From positions 3,202 to 12,510 of the forward strand of contig JAPPKQ010000037.1 in the NCBI GenBank assembly GCA_028819945.1: a stretch of 9,309 nt of DNA, written 5' to 3'. Position 1 is the stretch's first letter. Each line of letters opens with the position of its first letter. The notes beneath the pieces were generated by a model. It made no database searches and was not told the origin of the DNA. It saw nothing but the letters and a program-made list of their open reading frames with translations. The translations under genes were made by a program, and so were the position numbers. Positions 1 to 6,949 of the stretch are shown one piece after another. The DNA is from a bacterium (GTDB lineage Bacteria; Actinomycetota; Acidimicrobiia; Acidimicrobiales; CATQHL01).

Positions 1-113
1 GGCCCCCGCCCCGCGCGCCCCCGGGGGGGGGCCCACCCCCCCCCCCCGGCCCCCCCGCCCGGGGGGGCCGGGGGCCCCCCGCGGGGGGCCCCCGCCCCCC
101 CCCCCCCCCGCCG
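1..113. other. G/C-only low-complexity stretch, probable contig-end artefact
   Basis: The first 113 bases contain a single A (position 35), no T, and long homopolymer runs of C and G. Normal-looking coding sequence begins abruptly at about position 110. No stop codon is possible here in any frame, so open frames running through it mean nothing. It most likely reflects base-calling or assembly failure at a contig edge in a GC-rich genome; a real low-complexity element is possible but less likely. Confidence 0.7.
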
Positions 114-442
114 ACGCGCTGGACACCGCCCTGTTGGGCATGGCCAACACGACCCACGAGGAGGTCTGGGGCGACCGGCCCCAGGGGTTCTTCGCCGAGT
201 ACTACTCCGATCTGGAGTACGGGCCCGACGGCAGCCTCATCATCACCCGGGAGCATGCCGCCGTCGACCCCGCCGAGGCCGCCGCCGGAGCCGTGCGTGC
301 GGTCACCGAGAACGTGGCCGTCGCCGTCGACGGCAGTGAGATCCCGATGCGGGCCGACATCGTCTGTGTCCACTCCGACACCCCGGGCGCGGTCGAGGTG
401 GCCGCTGCGGTGCGTTCCGCTCTCGCCCCGTACCTCTCGTGA
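2..442 (+). CDS. pxpA: PxpA / LamB-YcsF family protein, C-terminal part only
   Basis: This is the C-terminal part of a LamB/YcsF-family protein. PxpA is the subunit of prokaryotic 5-oxoprolinase that, with PxpB and PxpC, opens 5-oxoproline to glutamate using ATP. Only the part from about base 110 is credible: upstream lies G/C-only sequence, so the 5' end is lost and the given start is nominal. The diagnostic pieces are DGSLIITRE, the AVDP...EAA stretch and the near-terminal ADIVCVHSDTPGAVEVA block, which matches the family's C-terminal ICVHGDTPGA-type motif with Ser in place of Gly. A family member is usually about 250 residues, so more than half is missing. The stop overlaps the next gene's GTG (GTGA). 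Two PxpB/C-type genes two steps downstream support the assignment. Substrate specificity cannot be read from the fragment. Confidence 0.72.
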   Translation, partial: APAPRAPGGGPTPPPRPPRPGGPGAPRGGPPPPPPPADALDTALLGMANTTHEEVWGDRPQGFFAEYYSDLEYGPDGSLIITREHAAVDPAEAAAGAVRAVTENVAVAVDGSEIPMRADIVCVHSDTPGAVEVAAAVRSALAPYLS

Positions 443-717
443 GCGGCGCCGGCGGGCCCGGCGCCGAACGAGCGCCGACCGTGGCCATACGATCCCCGCT
501 GCCCGGCGTCTTCTACCGCCGGCCGTCGCCGGACTTCGATCCCTTCGTCGAGGTCGGCAGCCCCGTCGAGCCCGACACCACCGGCGCCCTCTTCGAGTTG
601 ATGAAGCAGTTCTTCGAGGTGCCGGCGGGCACGACCGGGACGATCGCAGCCGTGGCGGTGGCCGATGCCGAGATGGTCGACGCCGGCCAGGTGCTGTTCA
701 CGGTCCGCGGTTCCTGA
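439..717 (+). CDS. Biotin carboxyl carrier (BCCP)-like single-domain protein
   Basis: A 92-residue protein that is essentially one biotinyl/lipoyl-carrier domain. It opens with SPLPGVFYRRPSPDF (residues 19-33), matching the AccB 'SPMxGTFYRxPSP' segment that forms the BCCP-specific thumb. VEVGSPVE follows, then ELMKQF (53-58) in place of the usual EAMKM, and it ends in the GTIAAVAV...V.AGQVLFTV half-barrel. Lys56 is the expected biotinylation site. If modified, it would carry carboxybiotin between a biotin carboxylase and a carboxyltransferase. It lacks the long Ala/Pro-rich N-terminus of AccB (about 156 residues in E. coli). The GTG start overlaps the upstream stop and no clear ribosome site is visible, so coupling is likely; an in-frame GTG at 481 is an alternative. 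BCCP genes are known neighbours of pxpB/pxpC in other bacteria. Lipoylation rather than biotinylation is possible but the thumb argues for biotin. Confidence 0.8.
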   Translation: MSGAGGPGAERAPTVAIRSPLPGVFYRRPSPDFDPFVEVGSPVEPDTTGALFELMKQFFEVPAGTTGTIAAVAVADAEMVDAGQVLFTVRGS

Positions 718-731
718 ACGGCTGCAGGCGC

Positions 732-1607
732 ATGGTCAGGCGCAGCTTCGGCGGGGACGACCACATCTTCGTCGAGTTCGACGAGGAGATGAACCTGGCC
801 GCCAACTTCAGGGCCATGGCGGTCACCGCAACCCTGGCCGAGCGGCGGATCGCCGGCGTCATCGACATCTGCCCGGCCAACGTCTCCTACCAGGTCCGCT
901 TCGATACCGACCGCCTGGCGCCGAGGGACCTCGTGGCCGAGCTGGAGTCCATCGAGGCCGCCGTCGGCGACGGCACGGGCTTCGATCTGCGGACCCGCAT
1001 CGTGGAGGTGCCGATTCTCTACGGCGACCCGTGGACGCGGGAGACCGCCTCGCGGTTCCGGGACAGCCGCCAGGATCCCGACGCCACCGATCTGGAGTTC
1101 GCCGCACGTGTCAACGGCTTCGACTCCACAGAGGGTTTCGTGGCAGCCCACGCCGGTTCGCCCTGGATCGCCTCGATGGTGGGATTCGTGGCCGGGCTGC
1201 CGTTCCTGTTCCAGATGGTCCCGCGGGAGCGCCAACTGGAGGTCCCCAAGTACCTCTCGCCGCGGACCGACACCCCCCGCCAGACGATCGGCCACGGCGG
1301 CTGCTTCGGGAGCATCTACTCGGTGCGGGGCGCGGGCGGGTACCAGATGCTGGGCATCACGCCGGCACCGATCTACGACCCGACGCAAACCCATCCCGAC
1401 TTCGCGGACTCCCTGGTGTTCTTCGAGCCGGGGTTCATCGTCAAGTACGCGCCCATCGACCGGGAGACCTACGACGAGTTGACGGCGCAGGTGGAGGCCC
1501 GCCGGTTCTGCCTCCGCCAGGCGCCGGTGGAGTTCTCGCTGGGGCGGTTCCTGGCCGATCCCGACGGCTACAACCGTGGGCTCGTGGAGGCTCTCGATGG
1601 GCGTTAG
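732..1607 (+). CDS. pxpB: PxpB-like (KipI/AHS1) carboxyltransferase-domain subunit, extended and divergent
   Basis: The family pairs with PxpC/KipA; the two resemble the split carboxyltransferase domain of urea carboxylase and form part of 5-oxoprolinase in E. coli. The N-terminus has the expected layout: a strand with FVEFDEEMNLAAN, then AGVIDICPANVSYQVRFD, then RIVEVPILYGDPWT at the domain boundary. The C-terminal half keeps the order of family blocks in altered form. MVGFVAGLPFLF stands for the usual GFxPGFPYL, GCFGSIYSVRGAGGYQMLG for the GIYPxxSPGGWQLIG region, and FFEPGFIVKYAPID for the end. At 291 residues it is about 70 longer than E. coli PxpB (about 218), with extra sequence after YGDPW and at the C-terminus. 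The ATG at 732 is chosen because the domain begins directly after it; only a weak AGG precedes it. The gap from the carrier gene is 14 bases. Family is secure; activity on 5-oxoproline is not. Confidence 0.82.
   Translation: MVRRSFGGDDHIFVEFDEEMNLAANFRAMAVTATLAERRIAGVIDICPANVSYQVRFDTDRLAPRDLVAELESIEAAVGDGTGFDLRTRIVEVPILYGDPWTRETASRFRDSRQDPDATDLEFAARVNGFDSTEGFVAAHAGSPWIASMVGFVAGLPFLFQMVPRERQLEVPKYLSPRTDTPRQTIGHGGCFGSIYSVRGAGGYQMLGITPAPIYDPTQTHPDFADSLVFFEPGFIVKYAPIDRETYDELTAQVEARRFCLRQAPVEFSLGRFLADPDGYNRGLVEALDGR
1586..1590 (+). promoter_or_regulatory. Strong ribosome binding site for pxpC
   Basis: GGAGG sits six bases before the ATG at 1597, inside the end of the pxpB-like gene. It favours that ATG over an in-frame upstream start at 1576 and makes an 11-base overlap between the two genes. 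Confidence 0.7.
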
Positions 1608-2565
1608 CGTGCTGCAGCCCGGCCTCGCCACCACCGTCCAGGACGTGGGCCGGCCCGGTTACTACAACGTGGGCATCCCGCCGTCGGGGTCGCTGGACCA
1701 GTACTCGTCGCTGGCGGCGAACCTGCTGGTCGGCAACGCCGAGGACGCGGCCGTTCTGGAGTGCACCTACATGGGGCCTGAACTGCGCTTCGGCAGTCCG
1801 GCGACCGTGGCGGTCACAGGCGCCGACCTGCCGCCCCTCCTCGGCGGCGAGCCGCGCCCGGCCTGGGAGAGCTTCGCCGTGGGAGCGGGCGAGGTCCTGT
1901 CGTTCGACTACCTCAGATCGGGAGCCCGCGCCTATGTCGCGGTCAGCGGCGGTTTCGACGTCCCCGCGGTGCTCGGCAGCCGCTCCACCTACGCCCTCGG
2001 ATCCCTCGGCGGGCTGGAGGGGCGCGCCCTCGTCGCCGGCGACGAGTTGCCGATCGGCGACGCCGGCGGTGCCGCGCCCGGACGGTCGGTCCCCGAGGCG
2101 CTGCGCAGCACACATCCCCGCCATCGTGAGATCAGGGTGATGATGGGCCTCTACGACCACCGCCTCACCGACGGGGGCCGCCGGACGTTCGCCGAGGCCA
2201 CCTGGCGGCTCACCACGCTCGCCGACCGGACCGGGATGCGCTACCGCGGGGCAACCCTGGAGTTCCGCGAGCGGGTTGCGCCCTTCGGCGCCGGCAGCGA
2301 TCCTTCCAACATCGTTGATGCCCCGTACCCCATCGGATCCATCCAGGTCCCCGGCGGTGTCGAGCCGATCGTGCTGCACCGCGACGCCGTGTCCGGCGGC
2401 GGCTACGTGATGGTGGCCACCGTCATCAGCGCCGACATGGACGACGTCGCCCAGTCGGCGCCGAACAACACCACCCGCTTCGTCGAGGTCGATCTTCGCC
2501 CTGGCCGCCGGGCTCGCCGCCGGCGGGCGGCCCGGCTCGAGGCGCTCCGCGAGGCGCTGGCATGA
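1597..2565 (+). CDS. pxpC: PxpC (KipA/AHS2) carboxyltransferase-domain subunit
   Basis: A 322-residue protein close to the family's usual length (310 in E. coli). It begins with VLQPGLATTVQDVGRPGY, the hallmark start of the AHS2/KipA family. Next come SGSLDQYSSLAANLLVGN, LGSRSTYALGSLGGLEGR (around residues 125-145), DRTGMRYRG, then GSIQVPGGVEPIVLHRDA and GGYVMVATVISADMDDVAQ near the C-terminus. All of these match conserved family blocks in order. It is expected to form a complex with the PxpB-like subunit. In E. coli PxpBC acts with PxpA as ATP-dependent 5-oxoprolinase, while fused relatives are carboxyltransferase domains of biotin enzymes. The start overlaps the preceding stop by 11 bases and the end overlaps bioB (ATGA). 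The last ~25 residues are unusually Arg-rich, which may only reflect GC content. This is the least divergent of the three pxp-type genes here. Confidence 0.9.
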   Translation: MGVSVLQPGLATTVQDVGRPGYYNVGIPPSGSLDQYSSLAANLLVGNAEDAAVLECTYMGPELRFGSPATVAVTGADLPPLLGGEPRPAWESFAVGAGEVLSFDYLRSGARAYVAVSGGFDVPAVLGSRSTYALGSLGGLEGRALVAGDELPIGDAGGAAPGRSVPEALRSTHPRHREIRVMMGLYDHRLTDGGRRTFAEATWRLTTLADRTGMRYRGATLEFRERVAPFGAGSDPSNIVDAPYPIGSIQVPGGVEPIVLHRDAVSGGGYVMVATVISADMDDVAQSAPNNTTRFVEVDLRPGRRARRRRAARLEALREALA

Positions 2566-3593
2566 CGGCTGCGGCGACAACCCGTCCCACGGGCGAAGCC
2601 CGCTCGCGGCTGCGCGCCGCCGAGGTGGCGCTCATCGACGAGCGTCGGCTGCTGGAGGCCGACGAGCTGCGGGCGCTGGCCGCCCTGGACGACGAGCAGG
2701 TTCCGGCCCTCACCGCCTTGGCGCATGCGGTGCGCCTGGAATGGTGCGGCCCGACTGTGGAGATCGAGGGCATCCTGTCGGTCAAGACCGGCGGCTGCCC
2801 CGAGGATTGCCACTTCTGCTCGCAGTCGGCCCGATTCTCCGAGACGCTGCCGGCCGCACCGTTCCTGGATGTCGACGAGGTGCTGGCGGCGGCCCGGGAG
2901 ACGGCCGACACGGGGGCCAGCGAGTTCTGCATGGTGTTGGCGATCCGGGGCCCCGACGAGCGGACGCTGCAGCGGCTCATCTCCCTGGTGCCGCTCATCG
3001 AGGCCGAGACCGGGCTGAACGTGGCCGTGAGCGCCGGGATCCTGACCGACGACCAGGCCGGGCGGCTGGCCGACGGCGGGGTGCACCGCTACAACCACAA
3101 CCTGGAGACGGCGAGGAGTTTCTTCCCGCAGATCGCCACGACCCACACCTGGGACGAGCGCTACGAGACGTGCCTGCTGGTGCGTCGCCACGGCATGGAG
3201 CTCTGCTGCGGGGCGTTGCTGGGCATGGGGGAGACCGTCGAGCACCGGGTGGAACTGCTGGGCCAACTCCAGTCGCTCGACCCGACCGAGGTGCCGCTCA
3301 ACTTCCTGAATCCCCGGCCCGGCACACCGCTGCAGATCCGCCGGCCGCTGCGGCCGCTCGAGGCGCTGCGCTGGATCGCCCTGTTCCGCCTGGCGCTGCC
3401 GGGGGTGATCCTGCGCTACGCCGGCGGTCGGGAGATCACCCTGCGGGAGTTCCAGGCCATGGGCATGACCGCCGGTATCAACGCCCTGATCGTGGGGAAC
3501 TACCTCACGACCCTGGGACGCAGCCCCGACGAGGACCTGCGGATGCTGGACGATCTGCAGATGCCCATCGGCGCCCTCTCCGGCGTGATCTGA
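2562..3593 (+). CDS. bioB: Biotin synthase BioB (radical SAM)
   Basis: Inserts sulfur into dethiobiotin to form biotin, the last step of the pathway. The 343 residues include the radical-SAM motif CPEDCHFC (Cys79, Cys83, Cys86) for the [4Fe-4S]-SAM cluster, preceded by [25 protein letters not shown] and [11 protein letters not shown] are typical of the mycobacterial/actinobacterial type. For the auxiliary cluster, aligned by eye from memory with E. coli, Cys123 (EFCM) matches Cys97, Cys215 ([12 protein letters not shown]) matches Cys188 and Arg285 (LRYAGGRE) matches Arg260. The position of E. coli Cys128 is Ala155 with Val156 beside it (NVAVSAG), so that ligand is missing. The ATG overlaps the pxpC stop (ATGA), and a BsaP-like gene follows after 5 bases. 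Function is secure; the make-up of the auxiliary cluster is open. Confidence 0.96.
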   Translation: MTAAATTRPTGEARSRLRAAEVALIDERRLLEADELRALAALDDEQVPALTALAHAVRLEWCGPTVEIEGILSVKTGGCPEDCHFCSQSARFSETLPAAPFLDVDEVLAAARETADTGASEFCMVLAIRGPDERTLQRLISLVPLIEAETGLNVAVSAGILTDDQAGRLADGGVHRYNHNLETARSFFPQIATTHTWDERYETCLLVRRHGMELCCGALLGMGETVEHRVELLGQLQSLDPTEVPLNFLNPRPGTPLQIRRPLRPLEALRWIALFRLALPGVILRYAGGREITLREFQAMGMTAGINALIVGNYLTTLGRSPDEDLRMLDDLQMPIGALSGVI

Positions 3594-3598
3594 GCGCC

Positions 3599-3811
3599 AT
3601 GAGCGGAGCGTTCTGCCCGTGGTGCGGCACCCGGGACTGCGGCGACTGCCGGCGCCCCGCGTACGAGGCGCCGCGCCATTGCGACGGGTGCGGCCGGCGT
3701 CTCCGGGTGACCGTCCACCCGACCGGCTGGGAGACCCGCTGCCGGCGCTGCGGGACGGTCAGCACCTCAGCCGAGGCCCGGGAGGCGGTTCGACTGCCCG
3801 AGGGGGGCTGA
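3599..3811 (+). CDS. bsaP: Biotin synthase auxiliary protein (BsaP-like), four CxxC motifs
   Basis: A 70-residue protein with eight cysteines in four CxxC pairs: Cys6/9, Cys14/17, Cys28/31 and Cys48/51. The core [20 protein letters not shown] followed by a CxxCG pair resembles the small protein encoded beside bioB in mycobacteria. That protein was described as BsaP, an iron-sulfur protein needed for BioB to work. The gene sits between bioB (5-base gap) and bioA (its TGA overlaps the bioA ATG), exactly the expected place. The Cys pairs could bind zinc or an Fe-S cluster; sequence alone does not decide. Its role is inferred to be building, repairing or supplying the auxiliary cluster of BioB. 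The start ATG is the only sensible one after the bioB stop. The match is from memory of the family, not from an alignment. Confidence 0.78.
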   Translation: MSGAFCPWCGTRDCGDCRRPAYEAPRHCDGCGRRLRVTVHPTGWETRCRRCGTVSTSAEAREAVRLPEGG

Positions 3812-5145
3812 TGGCCGGCGGCGGGCCGGATGCCAGGCGGGCGCGCCGCAGCGGCCGGGGGTGGGATCACCGCGACCTCGTCGAGCGGGATCGCAAGCGC
3901 CTTTGGCATCCCTACGCCCCGATGCCCGCGGCGGTCCCTCCGGTGCCCGTGGTGGCCGCCGCCGGGACCACCCTCACCCTGGCGGACGGGCGCCAGGTGA
4001 TCGACGGCATGTCGTCGTGGTGGGCGGCCATCCACGGACACCGCCATCCCGTCCTCGACGAGGCCGTCCGCACGCAGCTCGAGTCCATGGCGCACGTGAT
4101 GTTCGGCGGAATCACGCACCCGGCCGCGGTGGAACTGGCCGAACTGCTCGTGGAGATCGCCCCGGGTGGGCTCGAGCACGTCTTCCTCGCCGACTCCGGC
4201 TCGGTGTCGGTGGAGGTCGCCGTCAAGATGGCGCTGCAGTACGCCCGCGGCACCGGGCATCCCGAGCGCACCCGACTGCTGACCGTCGCCTCGGGCTACC
4301 ACGGCGACACCCTCGCGGCCATGTCGGTATGCGACCCGGTGACCGGCATGCACAGCATGTTCAACGACGTACTGCCCGCCCAGCTCTTCGCCCCGGCGCC
4401 GCAGCCCCGCTACGGCGAGACCTTCCGGGCACAGCACATCGCCGACTTCGCCGAACTGCTGACCGCCCACCGCCACGAGATCGCCGCGGTCATCCTCGAG
4501 CCGGTCACCCAGGGCGCCGGCGGGATGCGGTTCTACTCGCCGGACTACCTGGGGGAGGTGCGCAGGCTCTGCGACGAGCATCACGTCCTGCTGATCGCCG
4601 ATGAGATCGCCACCGGCTTCGGGCGGACCGGCAAGCTGTTCGGCTGCGACCACGCCGGCATCAGCCCCGACATCATGTGTGTGGGCAAGGCGCTCACCGG
4701 GGGCTACCTGTCCATGGCGGCGACGCTCTGCACCGCGGAGGTGGCCGCCGGGGTCAGCGCCGCCGAGTCCGGTGCGCTGATGCACGGCCCCACCTTCATG
4801 GCCAACCCGCTGGCGGCGGCCACCGCGACGGCGTCGATCCGCCTGCTGCTGTCGCGGCCCTGGGAGGCCGAGATCGCCGCCATCGAGGAGTTCCTGCGGG
4901 CGGGACTGGCGCCGGCCGCCGCCCTGGCCGGGGTCGCCGAGGTCCGGGTGCTGGGGGCCATCGGGGTGATCGAGACCACGGATCCGGTGCCCGTGGCCGC
5001 CACCCAGGAACTGCTGGTGGACCGGGGGGTCTGGCTGCGCCCCTTCGGGCGGCTCCTCTACACGATGCCCCCCTACATCAGCGGTGAAGAGGAGCTGCGG
5101 CGCATCACCGGCGCCATGGTGGCCGCTGCCGAGGCGCTGCCGTGA
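3811..5145 (+). CDS. bioA: Adenosylmethionine-8-amino-7-oxononanoate aminotransferase BioA
   Basis: A PLP enzyme that converts KAPA to DAPA using S-adenosylmethionine as amino donor, the middle of the biotin pathway. The 444-residue class III aminotransferase shows LWHPYAPM (31-38), [16 protein letters not shown] (65-80), SGYHGDT (161-167), [12 protein letters not shown] with Asp264 contacting the pyridine nitrogen, and GKALTGGYL with Lys293 as the Schiff-base lysine. [11 protein letters not shown] (325-335) is typical of BioA. The MSSWW and HPY blocks favour a true BioA over another class III enzyme. The ATG overlaps the upstream TGA (TGATG) and is preceded by a G-rich AGGGGGG; about 20 extra basic residues precede the conserved core, so the true start could be slightly later. 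The stop overlaps the bioF GTG (GTGA). Confidence 0.96.
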   Translation: MAGGGPDARRARRSGRGWDHRDLVERDRKRLWHPYAPMPAAVPPVPVVAAAGTTLTLADGRQVIDGMSSWWAAIHGHRHPVLDEAVRTQLESMAHVMFGGITHPAAVELAELLVEIAPGGLEHVFLADSGSVSVEVAVKMALQYARGTGHPERTRLLTVASGYHGDTLAAMSVCDPVTGMHSMFNDVLPAQLFAPAPQPRYGETFRAQHIADFAELLTAHRHEIAAVILEPVTQGAGGMRFYSPDYLGEVRRLCDEHHVLLIADEIATGFGRTGKLFGCDHAGISPDIMCVGKALTGGYLSMAATLCTAEVAAGVSAAESGALMHGPTFMANPLAAATATASIRLLLSRPWEAEIAAIEEFLRAGLAPAAALAGVAEVRVLGAIGVIETTDPVPVAATQELLVDRGVWLRPFGRLLYTMPPYISGEEELRRITGAMVAAAEALP

Positions 5146-6290
5146 CCGGGCCGGGGAGCCCCGGCAGCGGCGGCTTCGACACCTGGGCAACCGAGCAACT
5201 CGCCGCGCTGCGCGCCGCCGACCGCTGGCGGCAGGTTCGCACCTTCGACGCCCGCGGGCCGGTGGGACGGCTCGGGGACCGGGACGTGGTCTCCTTCGCC
5301 TCCAACGACTACCTCGGGCTGTCGTTCCACCCTGCCGTGATCGCCGCGGCCCACGCGGCACTCGACCGCTGGGGCGCCGGCGCCACCGCCAGCCGTCTCA
5401 TCGTGGGCTCGCGCCCCGTGCACGCTGAGCTCGAAGCCGAGCTCTGCGACTGGAAGCGGACCGAGCGGGCTCTGGTGTTCCCGACGGGCTACGCCGCCAA
5501 CCTGGGTGTGCTCTCCAGCCTCGGCGGCCCCGACTGCCTGATCGTGAGCGACGAGCTGAACCACGCCTCGATCATCGACGGCTGTCGCCTCAGCCGCTCG
5601 CCGATCGCGGTCGCCCGGCACGGCGACATCGACCACGTCGACCGGCTACTGAGCGAGACCCCGCTGCCGAGGAGGATCGTCGTCGTGGACGCGGTGTTCT
5701 CGATGGACGGCGACGAGGCCGACGTGGCCGCGCTGGGGGAGTGCTGCGCCCGCCGCGGGGCGCTGCTGGTGATCGACGAGGCGCACGCCGTCCTCGGCCC
5801 GTCGCCGGCCCCGCTCGCCGGATTCGACGGTCTGCGGGCACTGCGGGTCGTCACCCTGTCCAAGGCGCTGGGCACCGTCGGCGGGGCGGTGTGCGGCCCG
5901 GGCCCGTTCATCGACCTGCTCGTCAACCGGGCCCGGCCGTTCATCTTCACGACCGGACCGGCGCCGGCGGACTCCGCCGCCGCGCTCGAGGCCATCCGCA
6001 TCACCCGCGGCCCCGAGGGAGAGGGGCTCGTGGCACGCCTGCGGGGCCATGTCGACCGCCTGCGGCCCGGCCACCGATCCCCGATCGTGCCGATCATCGC
6101 GGGTGCCGAGGCGGAGGCGCTGGGGGCCGCCGAGGCGCTGCTGGATCAAGGCCTGCTCGTTCCCGCCATCCGCCCGCCGACCGTGCCGCCGGGCACCTCG
6201 CGGCTCCGCGTGGCGCTGTCGGCCGCCCACACCGGCGACATGGTGGACCGGCTGGTGGCGGGCCTGGAAGCGCTCGGACTCCGGCCGTGA
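5142..6290 (+). CDS. bioF: 8-amino-7-oxononanoate synthase BioF
   Basis: A PLP-dependent alpha-oxoamine synthase that condenses a pimeloyl thioester with L-alanine to give KAPA, CoA (or carrier) and CO2. The 382-residue sequence has [11 protein letters not shown] (54-64), [11 protein letters not shown] (80-90), [15 protein letters not shown] (137-151) with His141 stacking on [17 protein letters not shown] (182-195), and IDEAHAVLG (211-219) with Asp212 and His215. [13 protein letters not shown] carries Lys241, the Schiff-base lysine, and [21 protein letters not shown] closes the fold. After DEAHA the usual glycine-rich loop is altered ([11 protein letters not shown]). The GTG start overlaps the bioA stop and the stop overlaps the bioD GTG, so the three are probably translated in coupled fashion. 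Related 2-amino-3-ketobutyrate ligases are excluded mainly by the gene context. Confidence 0.93.
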   Translation: MTGPGSPGSGGFDTWATEQLAALRAADRWRQVRTFDARGPVGRLGDRDVVSFASNDYLGLSFHPAVIAAAHAALDRWGAGATASRLIVGSRPVHAELEAELCDWKRTERALVFPTGYAANLGVLSSLGGPDCLIVSDELNHASIIDGCRLSRSPIAVARHGDIDHVDRLLSETPLPRRIVVVDAVFSMDGDEADVAALGECCARRGALLVIDEAHAVLGPSPAPLAGFDGLRALRVVTLSKALGTVGGAVCGPGPFIDLLVNRARPFIFTTGPAPADSAAALEAIRITRGPEGEGLVARLRGHVDRLRPGHRSPIVPIIAGAEAEALGAAEALLDQGLLVPAIRPPTVPPGTSRLRVALSAAHTGDMVDRLVAGLEALGLRP

Positions 6291-6931
6291 CCCGACCCTC
6301 CACGCTCATCGCAGTTGCCGGGGTCACCACCGAGATCGGCAAGACGTGGGTCACCGCCCGGGCCCTCGAGAGCCTCCGGGGACGCGGCTTCTCGGTCAGT
6401 GCCCGCAAGCCCGTGCAGTCCTACGGCCCCGAGGACCTCGGCGCCACCGATGCGGAGGTGCTGGCGGCTGCGAGCGGTGAGGCGCCACCCGCGGTCTGCC
6501 CGGCGCACCGCTGGTATCCGGTGCCGCTGGCCCCGCCGCTGGCGGCGTCGGCCGCCGGCCAAGTGCCCCCGCGGCTGGCGGAGTTGCTCGCCGAGATCCG
6601 CTGGCCGTTGCCGGCGGCGGACTTCGGCTTCGTCGAGACGGTGGGCGGCGTCCGGTCTCCGCTCGCCGACGACGCACACTGCGGTGACCTGGTACGATCG
6701 CTCGACGTCGACGGGGTCCTGCTCGTGGCGGGCGCCGACCTCGGCGCCATCAACGCGGTGCGGCTGGCGGCCGATGCGCTGGCGGGCCCGCCCCTGGTGG
6801 TGTTCCTCAACCGCTACCTGCCCGGCGACGGCGTGCACCGCCGCAACCTCGCCTGGCTCACCGAGCGCGACGGCCTCGCCGTCGAGACCACCATCGAGGA
6901 CCTGGCGGATCGCCTAGCCGGCTGGCGCTGA
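6287..6931 (+). CDS. bioD: ATP-dependent dethiobiotin synthetase BioD
   Basis: Closes the ureido ring of DAPA with CO2 and ATP to give dethiobiotin, the BioB substrate. The 214-residue protein carries a variant P-loop GVTTEIGKT (12-20; GTDTxVGKT is usual), KPVQS with Lys41, GATDAEVL, VETVGGVRSPL (116-126, in place of VEGAGGxxVPL), LGAINAV (152-158) and VVFLNRY (171-177). The order matches the BioD family throughout, but several blocks are looser than in E. coli or mycobacterial BioD. The GTG start overlaps the bioF stop (GTGA); no separate ribosome site is visible. It is the last gene of the plus-strand run, ending 14 bases before the stop of a convergent gene. Given the position after bioA and bioF, another role is unlikely. 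Confidence 0.92.
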   Translation: MTRPSTLIAVAGVTTEIGKTWVTARALESLRGRGFSVSARKPVQSYGPEDLGATDAEVLAAASGEAPPAVCPAHRWYPVPLAPPLAASAAGQVPPRLAELLAEIRWPLPAADFGFVETVGGVRSPLADDAHCGDLVRSLDVDGVLLVAGADLGAINAVRLAADALAGPPLVVFLNRYLPGDGVHRRNLAWLTERDGLAVETTIEDLADRLAGWR

Positions 6932-6949
6932 GCGGCCCCCGGCGCTCAG
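6928..6949. terminator. Convergent hairpin containing both stop codons
   Basis: CTGAGCG (6928-6934) and CGCTCAG (6943-6949) are perfect 7-bp complementary arms around an 8-base G/C loop. The TGA of bioD (6929-6931) and the TGA of the minus-strand thioesterase (6946-6948) both lie in the arms. No T-tract follows on either strand, so it would be a weak or Rho-assisted bidirectional terminator. Its position, not its energy, is the main support. Confidence 0.45.

Noticed and set aside
1..113. G-quadruplex or other functional G/C element
   Set aside because: It is at the very edge and nearly free of A and T over 113 bases, so a sequencing or assembly artefact is the simpler explanation.
665..2140. 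491-codon plus-strand open frame in another phase across pxpB and pxpC
   Set aside because: Its composition is Arg/Pro/Gly-rich and it overlaps two genes whose protein motifs are clear in their own frames.
1441..2580. 379-codon minus-strand open frame opposite pxpC, and a 373-codon one at 513-1634
   Set aside because: Both are shadows of the pxp genes, without family motifs or a ribosome site.
3505..5361. 618-codon open frame on the minus strand opposite bsaP, bioA and bioF
   Set aside because: It is antisense to well-supported genes, is rich in Arg/Gly/His/Pro with no recognisable domain, and arises from G/C at third codon positions.
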